The notes: generated by a model from the letters alone, not told the origin. 64,000 nucleotides of DNA from Chloroflexota bacterium (GCA_020161935.1 JAIUNI010000006.1:186001-250000), one strand, 5' to 3'. Positions 24,514 to 33,914 are shown, counted from the stretch's first letter. Numbers and translations are program-made.

Positions 24514-25488
24514 TTACATATTCAATAGGCCAATCAGATCAATCATGGTTTTCCGAAAGTCTGGGTCTTGTCCATGAAGCGCACGCCACTTCATCCAGAA
24601 ATCTATCACTGAGCCACCCGTTTCACAGGCAAAGCAGTTCCAAAAGTTATGCTCTTGATTGACACCAAAGCTCATTTTCTGGTCATCGTGGTACGGGCAG
24701 TAGCCAAATCCGCGCTCATTAATTTCAATATACTGACTGATAAAATCATAGACACTAATCCGGTTTTTGATGCGTTCAGATAGGGTATCACCGACAATTC
24801 TGTTCTTCGGGCGGGGGATATAGGGTTTGGTCGGAAAGATAGGCTTTGCTTCTGGCGCAACTGCAAGTATCTGGTCAATAAATGTTTGTGGCACTCTTTT
24901 TGGACTGGTGAGAATTTTCATTTGTTCCCGAACGGTTGGAGCGAGCGGATGACCGTCGAAGTCAATAAAGCCGTAGCGGTATTTGGATACTTGATGAATA
25001 CCTAATGGCAGTCGTACCAATGACCCTGTTCCCGTGATGAGTTTATCTTGCTTGGGATACAGTTCTACACCTTCAATTTTGTATTCACGCAACAGTTGCT
25101 TTCCAAAGCGCCTTGCTTCAACGCCAGAAATTGAGGGAGTAAAGAACCACAAATGACAACCTCGCCGTGATTTTTCCAAATAGGTTGTTATGTCTGATTT
25201 TCGTAAGTCCGAGGCCATGTAACTGAGTTCAAAGGCATGGTCATTATCATCCGCATCAAAACATATCCAATGGGCTTCATTCTTTTCATTAAGGGCATAC
25301 GCGCCAATAGTAATATGCCCTTTGATATGCCCTTCAAGGATAGGAGTTACAAGCGGACGCTTAACACGAACATAGCTTCCGTCTGCATTTTGGACTGGAT
25401 AGGTATCCAAGCGACTGATAAATGTATTGGCGTAGGCTGAAACCAGTTCATAATCAAGATCGTAGAATTTAGTATGTTCCAATGACAC
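24514..25488 (-). CDS. Archaeo-eukaryotic-type primase (AEP) with CHC2-type zinc finger
   Basis: The 324-residue protein starts at GTG 25488. The AEP core shows the catalytic DxD at residues 78-80 (FDAD), the third motif SRRGCHLWFF with His112, and VELYPKQD then LVRLPLG, the pattern of TOTE-type primases. A C-terminal CHC2 zinc ribbon has C264, H267, C285 and C288 (CPYH ... CFAC). It should make primers for plasmid replication. The AEP core plus CHC2 ribbon is less common than bacterial DnaG-type primases. It is convergent with vapC. Confidence 0.8.
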   Translation of the reverse strand: MSLEHTKFYDLDYELVSAYANTFISRLDTYPVQNADGSYVRVKRPLVTPILEGHIKGHITIGAYALNEKNEAHWICFDADDNDHAFELSYMASDLRKSDITTYLEKSRRGCHLWFFTPSISGVEARRFGKQLLREYKIEGVELYPKQDKLITGTGSLVRLPLGIHQVSKYRYGFIDFDGHPLAPTVREQMKILTSPKRVPQTFIDQILAVAPEAKPIFPTKPYIPRPKNRIVGDTLSERIKNRISVYDFISQYIEINERGFGYCPYHDDQKMSFGVNQEHNFWNCFACETGGSVIDFWMKWRALHGQDPDFRKTMIDLIGLLNM

Positions 25489-25634
25489 AGTATTTGACTG
25501 TATAACAGGGGATAGGACGAAATATCAAGTGCAACATTCTTTAAAAGGCCGGATATACTGTGTAGGATTTATTTCCAATTCACTGGAGCAGTAAAATTTC
25601 CCATCTGCTAAATAGATTTTCTTTGAGATAAATA

Positions 25635-25657
25635 AGTTGCAGCTTCATGCTGCAACT
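25635..25657. repeat. 9-bp inverted repeat upstream of the PPOX gene
   Basis: AGTTGCAGC and GCTGCAACT with a 5-base loop, in the 250-base gap between the primase and PPOX genes. On the minus strand a moderately T-rich stretch follows. Confidence 0.5.
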
Positions 25658-25736
25658 CCCAAACATTAATAAACATACAATGGTGAAAGACATGATGTGC
25701 ACAAAAATCAATTCAAATAACAAGAATAGATAAAAG

Positions 25737-26300
25737 ATGGCAAAATTCTACGACAGTATTAGCGACACCTTACAGCAGTTTATCGAGGTACAGCATATAT
25801 TTTTTGTTGCAAGTGCACCTTTAAGTGGTGTGGGACATGTTAATGTTTCACCTAAAGGAATGGATAGCCTACGTGTCCTGTCCCCAAATCAGGTAGCTTA
25901 CATCGACCTGATTGGAAGTGGTAACGAAACTTCGGCGCATCTAAATGAAAATGGACGTGTAACATTTATGTGGTGTGCCTTCAGTGGCAAGCCTGACATT
26001 GTGCGACTGTACGGAAAAGGTCGCGCCATACTGCCAAGCGACCTTGAATGGACTGAACTCAGTCCATTATTCCCAAACTACCTCAATGCCCGCCAAATTA
26101 TCACAGCAGATATTCATATGGTACAAACTTCGTGCGGATATGGCGTTCCACTGATGGATTTTGTTGCTGATCGAGATACACTCACGCGATGGGCAGAAGC
26201 AAAAGGGGAAGAAGGCTTACACAACTACATTTGCGAGAAAAATGTCGAAAGCATAGATGGGATACCAACTCCGATTGGTATTCAAGTAAAAACACAGTAA
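25737..26300 (+). CDS. Pyridoxamine 5'-phosphate oxidase-family protein (full-length copy)
   Basis: The 187-residue protein is a flavin-binding split-barrel PPOX-fold protein: VASAP......VNVSPKGMDSLRV near the start, VTFMWCAFSGKPDIVRLYGKG in the middle and VQTSCGYGVPLMDFV near the end. Substrate unknown. It is clearly homologous to the truncated copy at 26450, but has lower GC than that host copy. A hairpin (26328-26354) follows the gene. No clear Shine-Dalgarno. Confidence 0.75.
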   Translation: MAKFYDSISDTLQQFIEVQHIFFVASAPLSGVGHVNVSPKGMDSLRVLSPNQVAYIDLIGSGNETSAHLNENGRVTFMWCAFSGKPDIVRLYGKGRAILPSDLEWTELSPLFPNYLNARQIITADIHMVQTSCGYGVPLMDFVADRDTLTRWAEAKGEEGLHNYICEKNVESIDGIPTPIGIQVKTQ

Positions 26301-26435
26301 TTTGATGAACTCTTGTTTTTGGTTGTTGATGGATGGACATTAGTGCCACCCATCTTTGAAACTTTATGCTGCCACAGTGAAGGATAAACCTGTGTTGACA
26401 TCTACAAACATGCTAAAGGGAATTCCATAATTGAC

Positions 26436-26459
26436 CGCAGAACATAATTATGTTCTGCG
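26436..26459. other. 24-bp perfect palindrome, candidate attachment site or element end
   Basis: The half-site is CGCAGAACATAA and the right arm TTATGTTCTGCG contains the first codons (ATG TTC TGC) left of the truncated PPOX gene. It lies at the switch from AT-rich to GC-rich DNA. Perfect 12-bp arms with no spacer. Confidence 0.55.
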
Positions 26460-26791
26460 CGTTCGATGGCGCACCGAACATCCTGCGCCTGTATGGGCAG
26501 GGGAGGGTCGTGCTGCCAACGGATGCCGAGTGGGAAACGCTGCGCCCGCACTTCGCCGAGGTCACGGCGGCGCGGCAGATCGTGGTGATTGATGTTCACC
26601 GCGTTCAAACGTCCTGCGGCTATGGCGTACCGTTTATGGATTATGTAGGCGAACGCGATACAGCGGTGAAGTGGGCGGCCAATCATGGCGAGGAAGGGCT
26701 TGTCGAATACCGCCGCGAGAAGAACAGCCAGAGCATTGACGCGCTGCCGACGCATATCGGGCAGTGCTTTACGGCAGAGGAAAATGCGTAG
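26450..26791 (+). pseudogene. 5'-truncated pyridoxamine 5'-phosphate oxidase-family gene
   Basis: The 113 codons align with residue 78 to the end of the full-length copy at 25737 (FCAFDGAPNILRLYGQG, then VQTSCGYGVPFMDYV, then EEGL). The flavin-binding first ~77 residues are missing, and the homology starts exactly in the palindrome. It is GC-rich like the host genes that follow. Without its N-terminus it is unlikely to fold, so I call it a pseudogene made by integration of the element. Confidence 0.75.
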
Positions 26792-26828
26792 GGATTCGCC
26801 AGCAGCAAACCCCTACAACCTAGTCAGC

Positions 26829-27275
26829 TTATTTCTCTTGGACGAAGGAACTCTCGTAAGGGTTCTCGGCAGGGCAGCCCGTCCAGATGATGACGTGAAC
26901 CTTCGCTTCAAAGTCCGGCCCGACGTTCAGTTGATACTCGCCGCTCGTCAGCTTGTACAGCGCGAACTCGTAGTAGCTGTCGATGAGCGTGTTTTCTTCG
27001 GGGTTATCGGGCAGCTTCGCCAGTGTGGAAGCCTTCACATACAGTGCTTTGCGGGGCTTGCCGGTCTTAGGGTCGATGCCGACGACTTCAATATCACAGG
27101 TGCCGTTTTTTAGCGTCTTGGTATACAGCGCATAATCGCCGTAGCAATTCACACTGGTGTTCTTCGGGCAGGCGCAGGGCAGGCAGGCATAGGTCACTTG
27201 TTGAGGTAGGGCAGTCAGGAGAAGCGTGATGGTCGTAACCAGTACCGCTGTGACCGAAAAGAGTTTACGCAGCAT
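26829..27275 (-). CDS. Secreted Cys-containing hypothetical protein
   Basis: The 148-residue protein has a clear signal peptide (about 1-30, KLFSVTAVLVTTITLLLTAL then Y-A-C). It continues with a Cys cluster CLPCACPKNTSVNC that suggests disulphides or a lipid-anchored start, then a soluble domain with a final Cys. Exported protein of unknown function, divergent from the TetR regulator. It is the first intact gene after the element boundary. Confidence 0.65.
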   Translation of the reverse strand: MLRKLFSVTAVLVTTITLLLTALPQQVTYACLPCACPKNTSVNCYGDYALYTKTLKNGTCDIEVVGIDPKTGKPRKALYVKASTLAKLPDNPEENTLIDSYYEFALYKLTSGEYQLNVGPDFEAKVHVIIWTGCPAENPYESSFVQEK

Positions 27276-27448
27276 ATTTTCCTCGAATACAATTTGCAGG
27301 TTATGTGTGCCGAATCATAGCCGAATACCCGGATGGATGCTAGATACAGGCTGCTCATCCTTTACCATACCAGTCGTTTGGATGGCACCGACAACACATG
27401 GTAAGGTTATAGGCGTGTACGAATGCTGGACGAGGATAAAGGTTCCCT

Positions 27449-28024
27449 ATGCCGCGTAGAGCTGGATTAGACCCGCAGGTCGTGGTGCAAGCCGCCGCTG
27501 AACTGGTTGACCGTGAAGGCATAGAAGCGCTGACGCTGGCGGCCTTGGCTGCCCACTTCAAAGTCGCGGTACCATCACTCTATAACCATATTGGCGGGCT
27601 GCCCGGTTTACAACAACAGCTCGGTTTGCTCGGTCGTCGCCAACTGACCCACCAGCTCGGCAGGTCGGTCATGGGTAAAGCGGGTGATGATGCGGTCATC
27701 GCGATGGCAGAGGCTTACCGCGCCTATGTGAAAGAGCATCCCGGTGTGTATGCTGCCAGCCTGCGGGCATCCGCGCCGGATGATGCCGAAAGCCGCGCGG
27801 TCGAGGCCGAGGCAGTTGAAGTCTCGCTCAAGGTGTTGGCCTACTACGGGCTGCACGATGAAAACGCCATCCACATGGTACGAGTATTCCGCAGCATGAT
27901 CCACGGCTTCGCCTCGCTGGAAGTGGCCGGTGGTTTTGGGCTGCCGCTTGCGCTCGATGAGAGCTTCCGCTTACTGGTGCAAAGCTACCTGCAAGCGCTA
28001 TCGGCACAGGCGGCTCGTGCGTAA
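27449..28024 (+). CDS. TetR/AcrR-family repressor
   Basis: The 191-residue protein has an N-terminal HTH (residues about 10-55: VVQAAAELVDREGIEALTL...VAVPSLYNHIGG). Its C-terminal part (AYVKEHPGVYAASL, MVRVFRSMIHGFASLEVAGGFG) is typical of the WHG-type TetR ligand domain. The stop overlaps the GTG start of the kinase-like gene by 8 bases, so the two are cotranscribed. The ligand is unknown; it probably controls this pair. Confidence 0.85.
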   Translation: MPRRAGLDPQVVVQAAAELVDREGIEALTLAALAAHFKVAVPSLYNHIGGLPGLQQQLGLLGRRQLTHQLGRSVMGKAGDDAVIAMAEAYRAYVKEHPGVYAASLRASAPDDAESRAVEAEAVEVSLKVLAYYGLHDENAIHMVRVFRSMIHGFASLEVAGGFGLPLALDESFRLLVQSYLQALSAQAARA

Positions 28025-29009
28025 CCCGGAAGTCGCTTATGTTGAGGTACTCAACCGTGACTACAACCTCCGTGTGCGCCGTATCGAGCGCTTGTCGCTG
28101 GGGAACGACTTCAGCGCGAGTGTCTACAAAGTTTCCACGGAAGCCGACAAAACCTATTTCTTAAAAGTGCGGCGCGGCACTTTCCCGCCAGCAACCGTAA
28201 CCGTTCCTCACACCCTCTACCGGATGGGACTGACGCAGGTCGTCGCCCCCATACCCACCACAACCCACGCCCTTTATACGCGCCTCGATGATGTTACGCT
28301 GATCCTGTATCCGTATATCGGCGATACCAATGGGATGGATGCGGGATTATCGCTCGATCAGTGGGTAGAGTACGGAAGTCTTGTCCGGCGCATTCATGCT
28401 ATCGCGCTGCCTGCCGATGTGCTTCAGGTTGTGCCGCGCGAAACGTTCACCATCAACTCACGCTGGCTGTCGATTATCGAAACTGTGGAAAGCCTTATCG
28501 CCGCCGACCAACGCCTACCGATACGTCAAGAACTTGCCGCGTTCTGGCAGGCGCAGCAGTCCATCATCCACCGCATCCTCGACCGGACGCGCGAACTGGG
28601 TGATAGTTTACGGGGTCAATCGCTGCCCACTGTCCTCTGCCACGCTGATATTCATACCGCGAACCTGTTACTCGATGCGGCAGGGCAGTTGTTTGTCGTT
28701 GATTGGGATCAACCCATCATCGCACCCAAAGAACGCGACCTGATGTTTGTGGCGGGTATCGAGGTTGCAGAGGGCAATCAACAGGCGTTTTTTAAGGGAT
28801 ACGGGCAAGTAGACATCAATTGGACGGCGCTCGCGTATTACCGTTACGAGTGGGTGGTGCAAGAATTCGCCGACTACGCCGAACGTACTTTCCTCGCGCA
28901 AGAGGCAGATGAGGCCACGCAAACCGATGCGTTAAGCGCGTTCAAGCAGTTGTTCCTGCCGAACGATGTGATTGACGCGGCCTATGCCTGTGAAGCCTAT
29001 TTAGAGTAA
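28017..29009 (+). CDS. Aminoglycoside phosphotransferase (APH)-fold kinase
   Basis: The start GTG at 28017 overlaps the TetR gene; the longer frame to 27930 would run inside it. At 330 residues the protein shows the APH/choline-kinase fold: a nucleotide loop near the start (LSLGNDFSASVYKV), a lysine in TYFLKVRRG, and the catalytic motif CHADIHTANLL followed by VVDWDQP (Mg-binding Asp). The substrate cannot be told; many such proteins act on sugars, antibiotics or choline-like compounds. Confidence 0.8.
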   Translation: MRNPEVAYVEVLNRDYNLRVRRIERLSLGNDFSASVYKVSTEADKTYFLKVRRGTFPPATVTVPHTLYRMGLTQVVAPIPTTTHALYTRLDDVTLILYPYIGDTNGMDAGLSLDQWVEYGSLVRRIHAIALPADVLQVVPRETFTINSRWLSIIETVESLIAADQRLPIRQELAAFWQAQQSIIHRILDRTRELGDSLRGQSLPTVLCHADIHTANLLLDAAGQLFVVDWDQPIIAPKERDLMFVAGIEVAEGNQQAFFKGYGQVDINWTALAYYRYEWVVQEFADYAERTFLAQEADEATQTDALSAFKQLFLPNDVIDAAYACEAYLE

Positions 29010-29013
29010 TCAG

Positions 29014-29802
29014 CTATCCGATGTAGGGGGCGACCAACACCGAAATGATGCCCCAGATGATGCCGAGCATCGCGCCCGCCATCACATCGCGCGGGTAGTG
29101 TACGCCGAGGTAAACGCGCGTCACCCCAACCGTCGCCGCAATCGCGTACAGGACAGCCGCGATGATCCATATGGGATGGAAGTAGTTGGTCATTAAGGTC
29201 GCCATGAAGAAGGTTTGGGTGGTATGCCCGCTGGGGAAGGACAACCCCGCTTCCTTCCAACCAACGACCCGCGTTTCAAGCATCAGGTTAAACGGGCGGG
29301 CGCGGTCGGCGAAGGCTTTGATGATGGTGACGAGCAGCAGCAGCGTTAGTGCGCCGAGCGTGAGTCCCACCGCGAACCGCCGGTAGCCAATCAGATAGAA
29401 GACGACCACCAGTATTGTGATGAAGGCCGTGCTGCCGAATTGTGTCAGCAGCCACATCACCCAATCCACCCACTTCGCGCGATAACTCCTACCGTTGAGC
29501 GATTTGAACAGCAGTACGTCCAACCGCTGACCCACCGACCACAGCAGCGACATCATAATGAGGCCGAAGGCGAGCAGCAGCGCGAGAAGCTGGCGGTTGG
29601 CGATGATGCTGTTAATCAACTGCCGCCGCGAAATATCCGGCAGCCACCACAGGAAAATCGCCAGCGCTACGAGCAAGAACACGGCGCTGGTGATACGCCG
29701 GAAAATTAAGCGATCCCATAAGCGGTGGGCTTTGGGGTTTTGCTCAAGCTGCTTTTCGGCTTGCACGTTCGCTTCGGTCGTTGGGATCATGTTCACATCC
29801 AT
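29014..29802 (-). CDS. PAP2-superfamily membrane phosphatase
   Basis: The 262-residue protein has about six membrane helices and the three PAP2 motifs: KAFADRARP (KxxxxxxRP), FPSGHT, and RVYLGVHYPRDV (Rx5HxxxD), all near the C-terminus. It dephosphorylates lipid phosphates such as phosphatidic acid or undecaprenyl-PP at the membrane. It lies 4 bases after the lipid kinase gene on the same strand, so both act on lipid phosphates. Confidence 0.85.
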   Translation of the reverse strand: MDVNMIPTTEANVQAEKQLEQNPKAHRLWDRLIFRRITSAVFLLVALAIFLWWLPDISRRQLINSIIANRQLLALLLAFGLIMMSLLWSVGQRLDVLLFKSLNGRSYRAKWVDWVMWLLTQFGSTAFITILVVVFYLIGYRRFAVGLTLGALTLLLLVTIIKAFADRARPFNLMLETRVVGWKEAGLSFPSGHTTQTFFMATLMTNYFHPIWIIAAVLYAIAATVGVTRVYLGVHYPRDVMAGAMLGIIWGIISVLVAPYIG

Positions 29803-29806
29803 CTGT

Positions 29807-30733
29807 TTAAACGGCTGCGGGTTGGGCCTTGGGCTTAATGACCCGCAGTGCCTTGCGCTCCAAACGGACTTCCACCGGCGTATGCCCGATTGCGTCCCCG
29901 TCGGCCTGCACCAACTGCGAATGCTTTACCGCCTCGATGCGGATACTTTCTCGCGCGTCAATGTGCGTCATTTTGTTGGCTTCTTTCGGGGATCGGCGGA
30001 GTAAATCCCACGCGAGGCCGAGATAATCGCGCCATGACTTAGCCTTCACCAAGTAGAGTTCCAGTTTGCCGTCCGCAATCGTATCCAGCGAGCCGAATAA
30101 CTGCGGAAAGCGTTCGAGCAGGGTGCTGTTCGACACCATCACCTCGACCGCGTTCACCCGCTGCGGTCGGTTATCAACCATCAGGTTGTAATGGCGCATC
30201 TGGAAAATCTTCGACTGCTTGAACATCGTCCAGATATACGCCAACCGCCCGAAGCGCTTTTTCTGCTCCGACTTGGTGTCGCTCATCATGTGCGGGGTAA
30301 TGCCTACGCTGACATTCGAGAAGTAGTAACAGTCGTTGACCTTCAGCGCATCCATCTCGAATACCTCATGCTCACCGGAAAGTACGCCGAGCGCACCTTC
30401 CAATTGCAGTGGGATATTCAGAATACGCGCGAGGTCGTTGCCTGTGCCAAGCGGCAGGATACCGAGCGGAATATCCTTATGAATCAGTCCGTTCGCTACG
30501 CCGATTAGCGTCCCGTCGCCGCCTGCCGAGACGACAATCGTCGCACCCTCGTCAGCGGCTTTTCGGCTGATCTTCGCAATATCCTCATCTTCCGCGCCAG
30601 TCGTTTCATACACTTCGCACTCCCATTCCGGCTCGTCGAAGTGGCGCTTGAGCGCCTCGCGTACGGCATCCGCTTGGGCAGCGTTACCCGCTGTTGGGTT
30701 AAAGATGACAAAGACTTTCTTGTTAGCGGCCAT
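29807..30733 (-). CDS. Diacylglycerol/lipid kinase family protein
   Basis: The ATG at 30733 is preferred over the upstream frame start at 30799; the 308-residue protein begins KKVFVIFNPTAGN. It has the DAGK motifs: FNPTAGN, VSAGGDGTLIGVANGL, then GILPLGTGNDLAR. These enzymes phosphorylate diacylglycerol or related lipids with ATP. It forms an operon with the PAP2 phosphatase (4-base gap). Confidence 0.85.
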   Translation of the reverse strand: MAANKKVFVIFNPTAGNAAQADAVREALKRHFDEPEWECEVYETTGAEDEDIAKISRKAADEGATIVVSAGGDGTLIGVANGLIHKDIPLGILPLGTGNDLARILNIPLQLEGALGVLSGEHEVFEMDALKVNDCYYFSNVSVGITPHMMSDTKSEQKKRFGRLAYIWTMFKQSKIFQMRHYNLMVDNRPQRVNAVEVMVSNSTLLERFPQLFGSLDTIADGKLELYLVKAKSWRDYLGLAWDLLRRSPKEANKMTHIDARESIRIEAVKHSQLVQADGDAIGHTPVEVRLERKALRVIKPKAQPAAV

Positions 30734-30894
30734 GTTGCTCTCTGATTGGATTACATTAAATGTTGAGTCGCCCGTAGCGTAGCGGATGCGCCCACCCATT
30801 CACCAGCGCGATTCGGCGGGTCTTGCCATAGGCCGGATGGACATTCTGGAACCGAACCTTTGCAGCGCCGTCTATCCCCGCTAAACTCCTGCCC

Positions 30895-33078
30895 ATGACA
30901 CAACAATCATCACGCATACATCACCTCGTTGCGCTAGCCTGTTTTTTCGGGTTGGCGCTGCTGGCGCTCTATTGGCCGCTGTTCAATATGGCGACACACC
31001 TCACGGGCGACATCCCCACTGATTACTTCCACTTTCATTGGAACTTCTGGTGGGTGCGCCACGCCCTCGCCGCCGGCCACACCATCTACGAAACCAACTA
31101 CGTGTTGTACCCCTATACCTCCAGCTTGGTCTACCACACGCTGACGGTATTCTGGTATCCGCTGTGGGCGCTGCTCGAACCAGCTTTCGGCACTGTTCCG
31201 GCGATGAGTGCGGTATTCGTCGCCAACTACCTGCTGTGCGGCTACAGCGTGTACCTGCTGCTGCGGCAGGAAGGAGTTTCGGCGGGTTTGGCGCTGGTCG
31301 GTGGGGCGCTGCTCGAACTCTCGCCGCTTCTGACCAACAGCGTCTACTGGACGAACATCAACCTTATGGGCTGGTTTTGGCTGCCGCTGCTGCTCATGAC
31401 GTGGGGCAAAATCGCGCGGCAGGTGTGGGCGGCTAACTGGCGTTTTGCGGCGCTCTACGCTCTGCTGCTCGGCTGCACCTTCTGGGCGATGCTGTTGGAT
31501 GACCTGCAATATCCCATCTTCGCCGCGTTCCTGCTCGTCCCCTACGGCCTGCTAATGTTGTGGCAGTCACCTTCGTGGTCGGCGCGGGTTCGCTTGGTGA
31601 CTTACGGTCTGCTGGCGATTGCGGTTGGCCTCGTGCTGCTGTGGTTCATCGGGCCGCTGCGCTACTTGCTGAGTTACGACTCGACTGGCCTTTCACCCAC
31701 ACCGATGGAACGTGCCGTCACCATCCCGTTCCCGCTGGGCTTCATCAGCCACCTGCCGAAAGATGTGTCGGTTGGCGCGGTGCTGCTGCCGCTGGTTTTG
31801 GTCGCGCTGTTGGCTGGTTGGTGGCGGCGGGGCAGGGGCATATCGCGGATGCGCTGGTTCTGGTTGGCGCTGATGATCTTGCCGCTGCTGCTGGCGGGGG
31901 GGGCAAGCATCACCATCGGCGAGACCCCAATCCCCATGCCGTATGCCGTGCTGCACACCATTTTCGGCGGCATGTTCCGCTACCCTGAACGCTTCGCCCC
32001 CGTGTTTACCATTCCGGCAGTGTTGTTCGTGGGTATGTCGCTTACGCCTATTTTGAAGCCGCACCGTTTCTTACGGTTAGCCGTGCCAGTCGCTTTGCTG
32101 CTGCTGGTCGCCGCCGACTCATGGCTGTATACGCCGGATGCTATCCAGCCCATTCCCTACCGCTACAGCTTTTATGAGTCGATGGGGCGCGAGCCGTACG
32201 ATTACGTCGTCATCGAGTCACCCTCCGGTGGCAGCAGCGGCGAAGGTTTGGTCGGTGAGCAGCGTTTCGCCGCGCTCCAGTGGTACGGCACCATTCACGG
32301 CAAGCGTATGGTCAACGGGCATATCTCGCGCGTGAACGCCCAGCACTTCTGGTTTATGCGAACCGACGACCCGCTGCTGGCGTGGCTGGGTCAGCGCCGC
32401 TTCTTGGAGTCGGATTTGGTTGAGCCGGAGCTGCGAAAGATTATTACCGAGTGGCCGGTCGGTTATATCGTCATTCATCAAGATATGATCGGGCGTTCCG
32501 GCCCAACGACGCAGGAAATCATCGGCTACCTGAACAGCTTACCCGACCTCGTGTGTCCGGTGTGGGTGGAGCATGAGGCAGTTGTCTACCGCACGAGTTG
32601 GCATCCCGAAGGCTGCCCACCCCGCACCCCACCGCAAACCGACTCCGGTGCGTACTCCATCGACCTCGGCACGGAAGGCGACGAACGTTACATCGGTTGG
32701 GGCTGGCATTACCCGGAGATGGTGGGTGGTGCGACCACATGGCGCTGGACGGGCGAGTACCCGCAGACCGAGTTGTATGTTGATCTGCCCGCTGGCAGCT
32801 ACAGCGTGTCACTCGCCGCGCAAGCCTTCTACGAGCCGCGCACCCTGACGCTGCTGGCGAATGGTGTGCCGCTGGGTGAGCCTGTAACCGTTGCGCCGGA
32901 TACCCTACAAACGCTGACGTTCAACCTTCCGGCGGATGTGGTTGGCGATGGCAGACACATCACCCTGACGCTCGATTATGACAATGTGGTTGTGCCGAAA
33001 GAGGCGGGGCAGGGCGGCGACGAGCGTAAGTTAGCCGTTGCGGTCGATTATGTGGCGTTTATTCTTGCTGGCGACTAA
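30895..33078 (+). CDS. Large polytopic membrane protein, GT-C-like
   Basis: The 727-residue protein has about ten membrane helices over the first ~430 residues, with a first loop containing conserved acidic and aromatic residues (TGDIPTDYFHFHWNFWW) as in the GT-C sugar transferases. A soluble, beta-rich C-terminal domain of ~290 residues follows and would face outside. It probably transfers a lipid-linked sugar, in a region that also has a GT2 enzyme. Not assigned to a specific family. Confidence 0.6.
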   Translation: MTQQSSRIHHLVALACFFGLALLALYWPLFNMATHLTGDIPTDYFHFHWNFWWVRHALAAGHTIYETNYVLYPYTSSLVYHTLTVFWYPLWALLEPAFGTVPAMSAVFVANYLLCGYSVYLLLRQEGVSAGLALVGGALLELSPLLTNSVYWTNINLMGWFWLPLLLMTWGKIARQVWAANWRFAALYALLLGCTFWAMLLDDLQYPIFAAFLLVPYGLLMLWQSPSWSARVRLVTYGLLAIAVGLVLLWFIGPLRYLLSYDSTGLSPTPMERAVTIPFPLGFISHLPKDVSVGAVLLPLVLVALLAGWWRRGRGISRMRWFWLALMILPLLLAGGASITIGETPIPMPYAVLHTIFGGMFRYPERFAPVFTIPAVLFVGMSLTPILKPHRFLRLAVPVALLLLVAADSWLYTPDAIQPIPYRYSFYESMGREPYDYVVIESPSGGSSGEGLVGEQRFAALQWYGTIHGKRMVNGHISRVNAQHFWFMRTDDPLLAWLGQRRFLESDLVEPELRKIITEWPVGYIVIHQDMIGRSGPTTQEIIGYLNSLPDLVCPVWVEHEAVVYRTSWHPEGCPPRTPPQTDSGAYSIDLGTEGDERYIGWGWHYPEMVGGATTWRWTGEYPQTELYVDLPAGSYSVSLAAQAFYEPRTLTLLANGVPLGEPVTVAPDTLQTLTFNLPADVVGDGRHITLTLDYDNVVVPKEAGQGGDERKLAVAVDYVAFILAGD

Positions 33079-33080
33079 TC

Positions 33081-33914
33081 TTATTTGTGGAATAGGGGTA
33101 TACCAGCCTCATAACGGTTGCTGCCATCATCGACCAGTACACGCGGCATAAACGGCCAGCTTGCCAGCGTGAACACCGCGCGGAGGGGGAGGGCAATCAG
33201 CCGCGCAGCATTTGGCAGGGTGATACGCGCCTCGGCGTAGTATTTATCGAGGGCGCTGGTTTTTTGCTCCGGCTGCGTGCGGAAGGCCGCGAGATGCTGG
33301 TCAACTGTTACCAGCGGCGCGTGAACCGCGAACCGCCGCCACAGGTCGAAGTCCATCGCGTAATGCAGTGCAGGATGGATACCGCCGACCTTGTTCCACA
33401 GTGACCGCCGCCAGAAGGTGCCTTCCTGCCGGATGAAGCCCAACCCGCGCCCGTGGTACCAACCCCGCCGGATGAGGCTGCGGCTGTGTCCGGTTTTCAG
33501 TTGCCCCAAGCGTAAATTCCCCGCGACATCCATATTCGCAGGCTGCCCCGTCAGCCAGTCAATCTGGGGATACTGCGTGAAGATGTCACCGATGCGGCGC
33601 AGCGCCCCCGGCAGCAGCACATCATCACTATTCAACCACGTCATGATTTCGTTGTCGGGTTCAACCCCGGCAGGCTTGATGGCAAACCCCTTGTTGATCG
33701 CGTCCGACTGCCCAGCATCTTTCGCGCTCACCCAATAGGTCAGTTGGTCGGCATAACGTTGAATGATCTCCACGCTGCCATCGGTCGAGCCACCGTCCAT
33801 GATGATGAAGCGCAGGGCAGGGTAATCTTGCTCTAAAACCGAGCGAATCGTGGCCTCTAAATAAGCGGCCTGATTATAGGAAGGGGTGACGAGCGTGATG
33901 GTTGGGTATGTCAT
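33081..33914 (-). CDS. GT2-family glycosyltransferase
   Basis: The 277-residue protein has the GT-A core: TPSYNQAAYLEATIRSVL, FIIMDGGSTDGS, and the metal-binding WLNSDDVLLPGAL. A C-terminal part with RQEGTFWRRSLW and DFDLWRR is typical of exopolysaccharide enzymes. It is convergent with the GT-C-like gene, with only 2 bases between the stops. Confidence 0.85.
   Translation of the reverse strand: MTYPTITLVTPSYNQAAYLEATIRSVLEQDYPALRFIIMDGGSTDGSVEIIQRYADQLTYWVSAKDAGQSDAINKGFAIKPAGVEPDNEIMTWLNSDDVLLPGALRRIGDIFTQYPQIDWLTGQPANMDVAGNLRLGQLKTGHSRSLIRRGWYHGRGLGFIRQEGTFWRRSLWNKVGGIHPALHYAMDFDLWRRFAVHAPLVTVDQHLAAFRTQPEQKTSALDKYYAEARITLPNAARLIALPLRAVFTLASWPFMPRVLVDDGSNRYEAGIPLFHK

Larger units (their letters stand above)
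1..26436. mobile_element. Integrated plasmid-like accessory element (right end at ~26436; left end outside window)
   Basis: The stretch combines plasmid functions: a ParA partition operon, two replication-relaxation proteins, an AEP/CHC2 primase, a VirD4/TraG-like ATPase, a DUF2958 protein, two toxin-antitoxin pairs and a candidate origin. It also carries a tail-derived operon. Base composition is mixed and mostly lower in GC than the DNA after 26460. The right boundary is inferred from a 24-bp palindrome joined to a 5'-truncated host gene. The left boundary is not seen, and I saw no integrase or relaxase, so the mode of integration and transfer is unknown. It could also be two adjacent elements. 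Confidence 0.6.

Noticed and set aside
26436..26459. A XerCD dif-type site
   Set aside because: The arms carry ATAA/TTAT halves but there is no 6-8 base central spacer, and no Xer gene is near. It may still be a recombination site of another kind.
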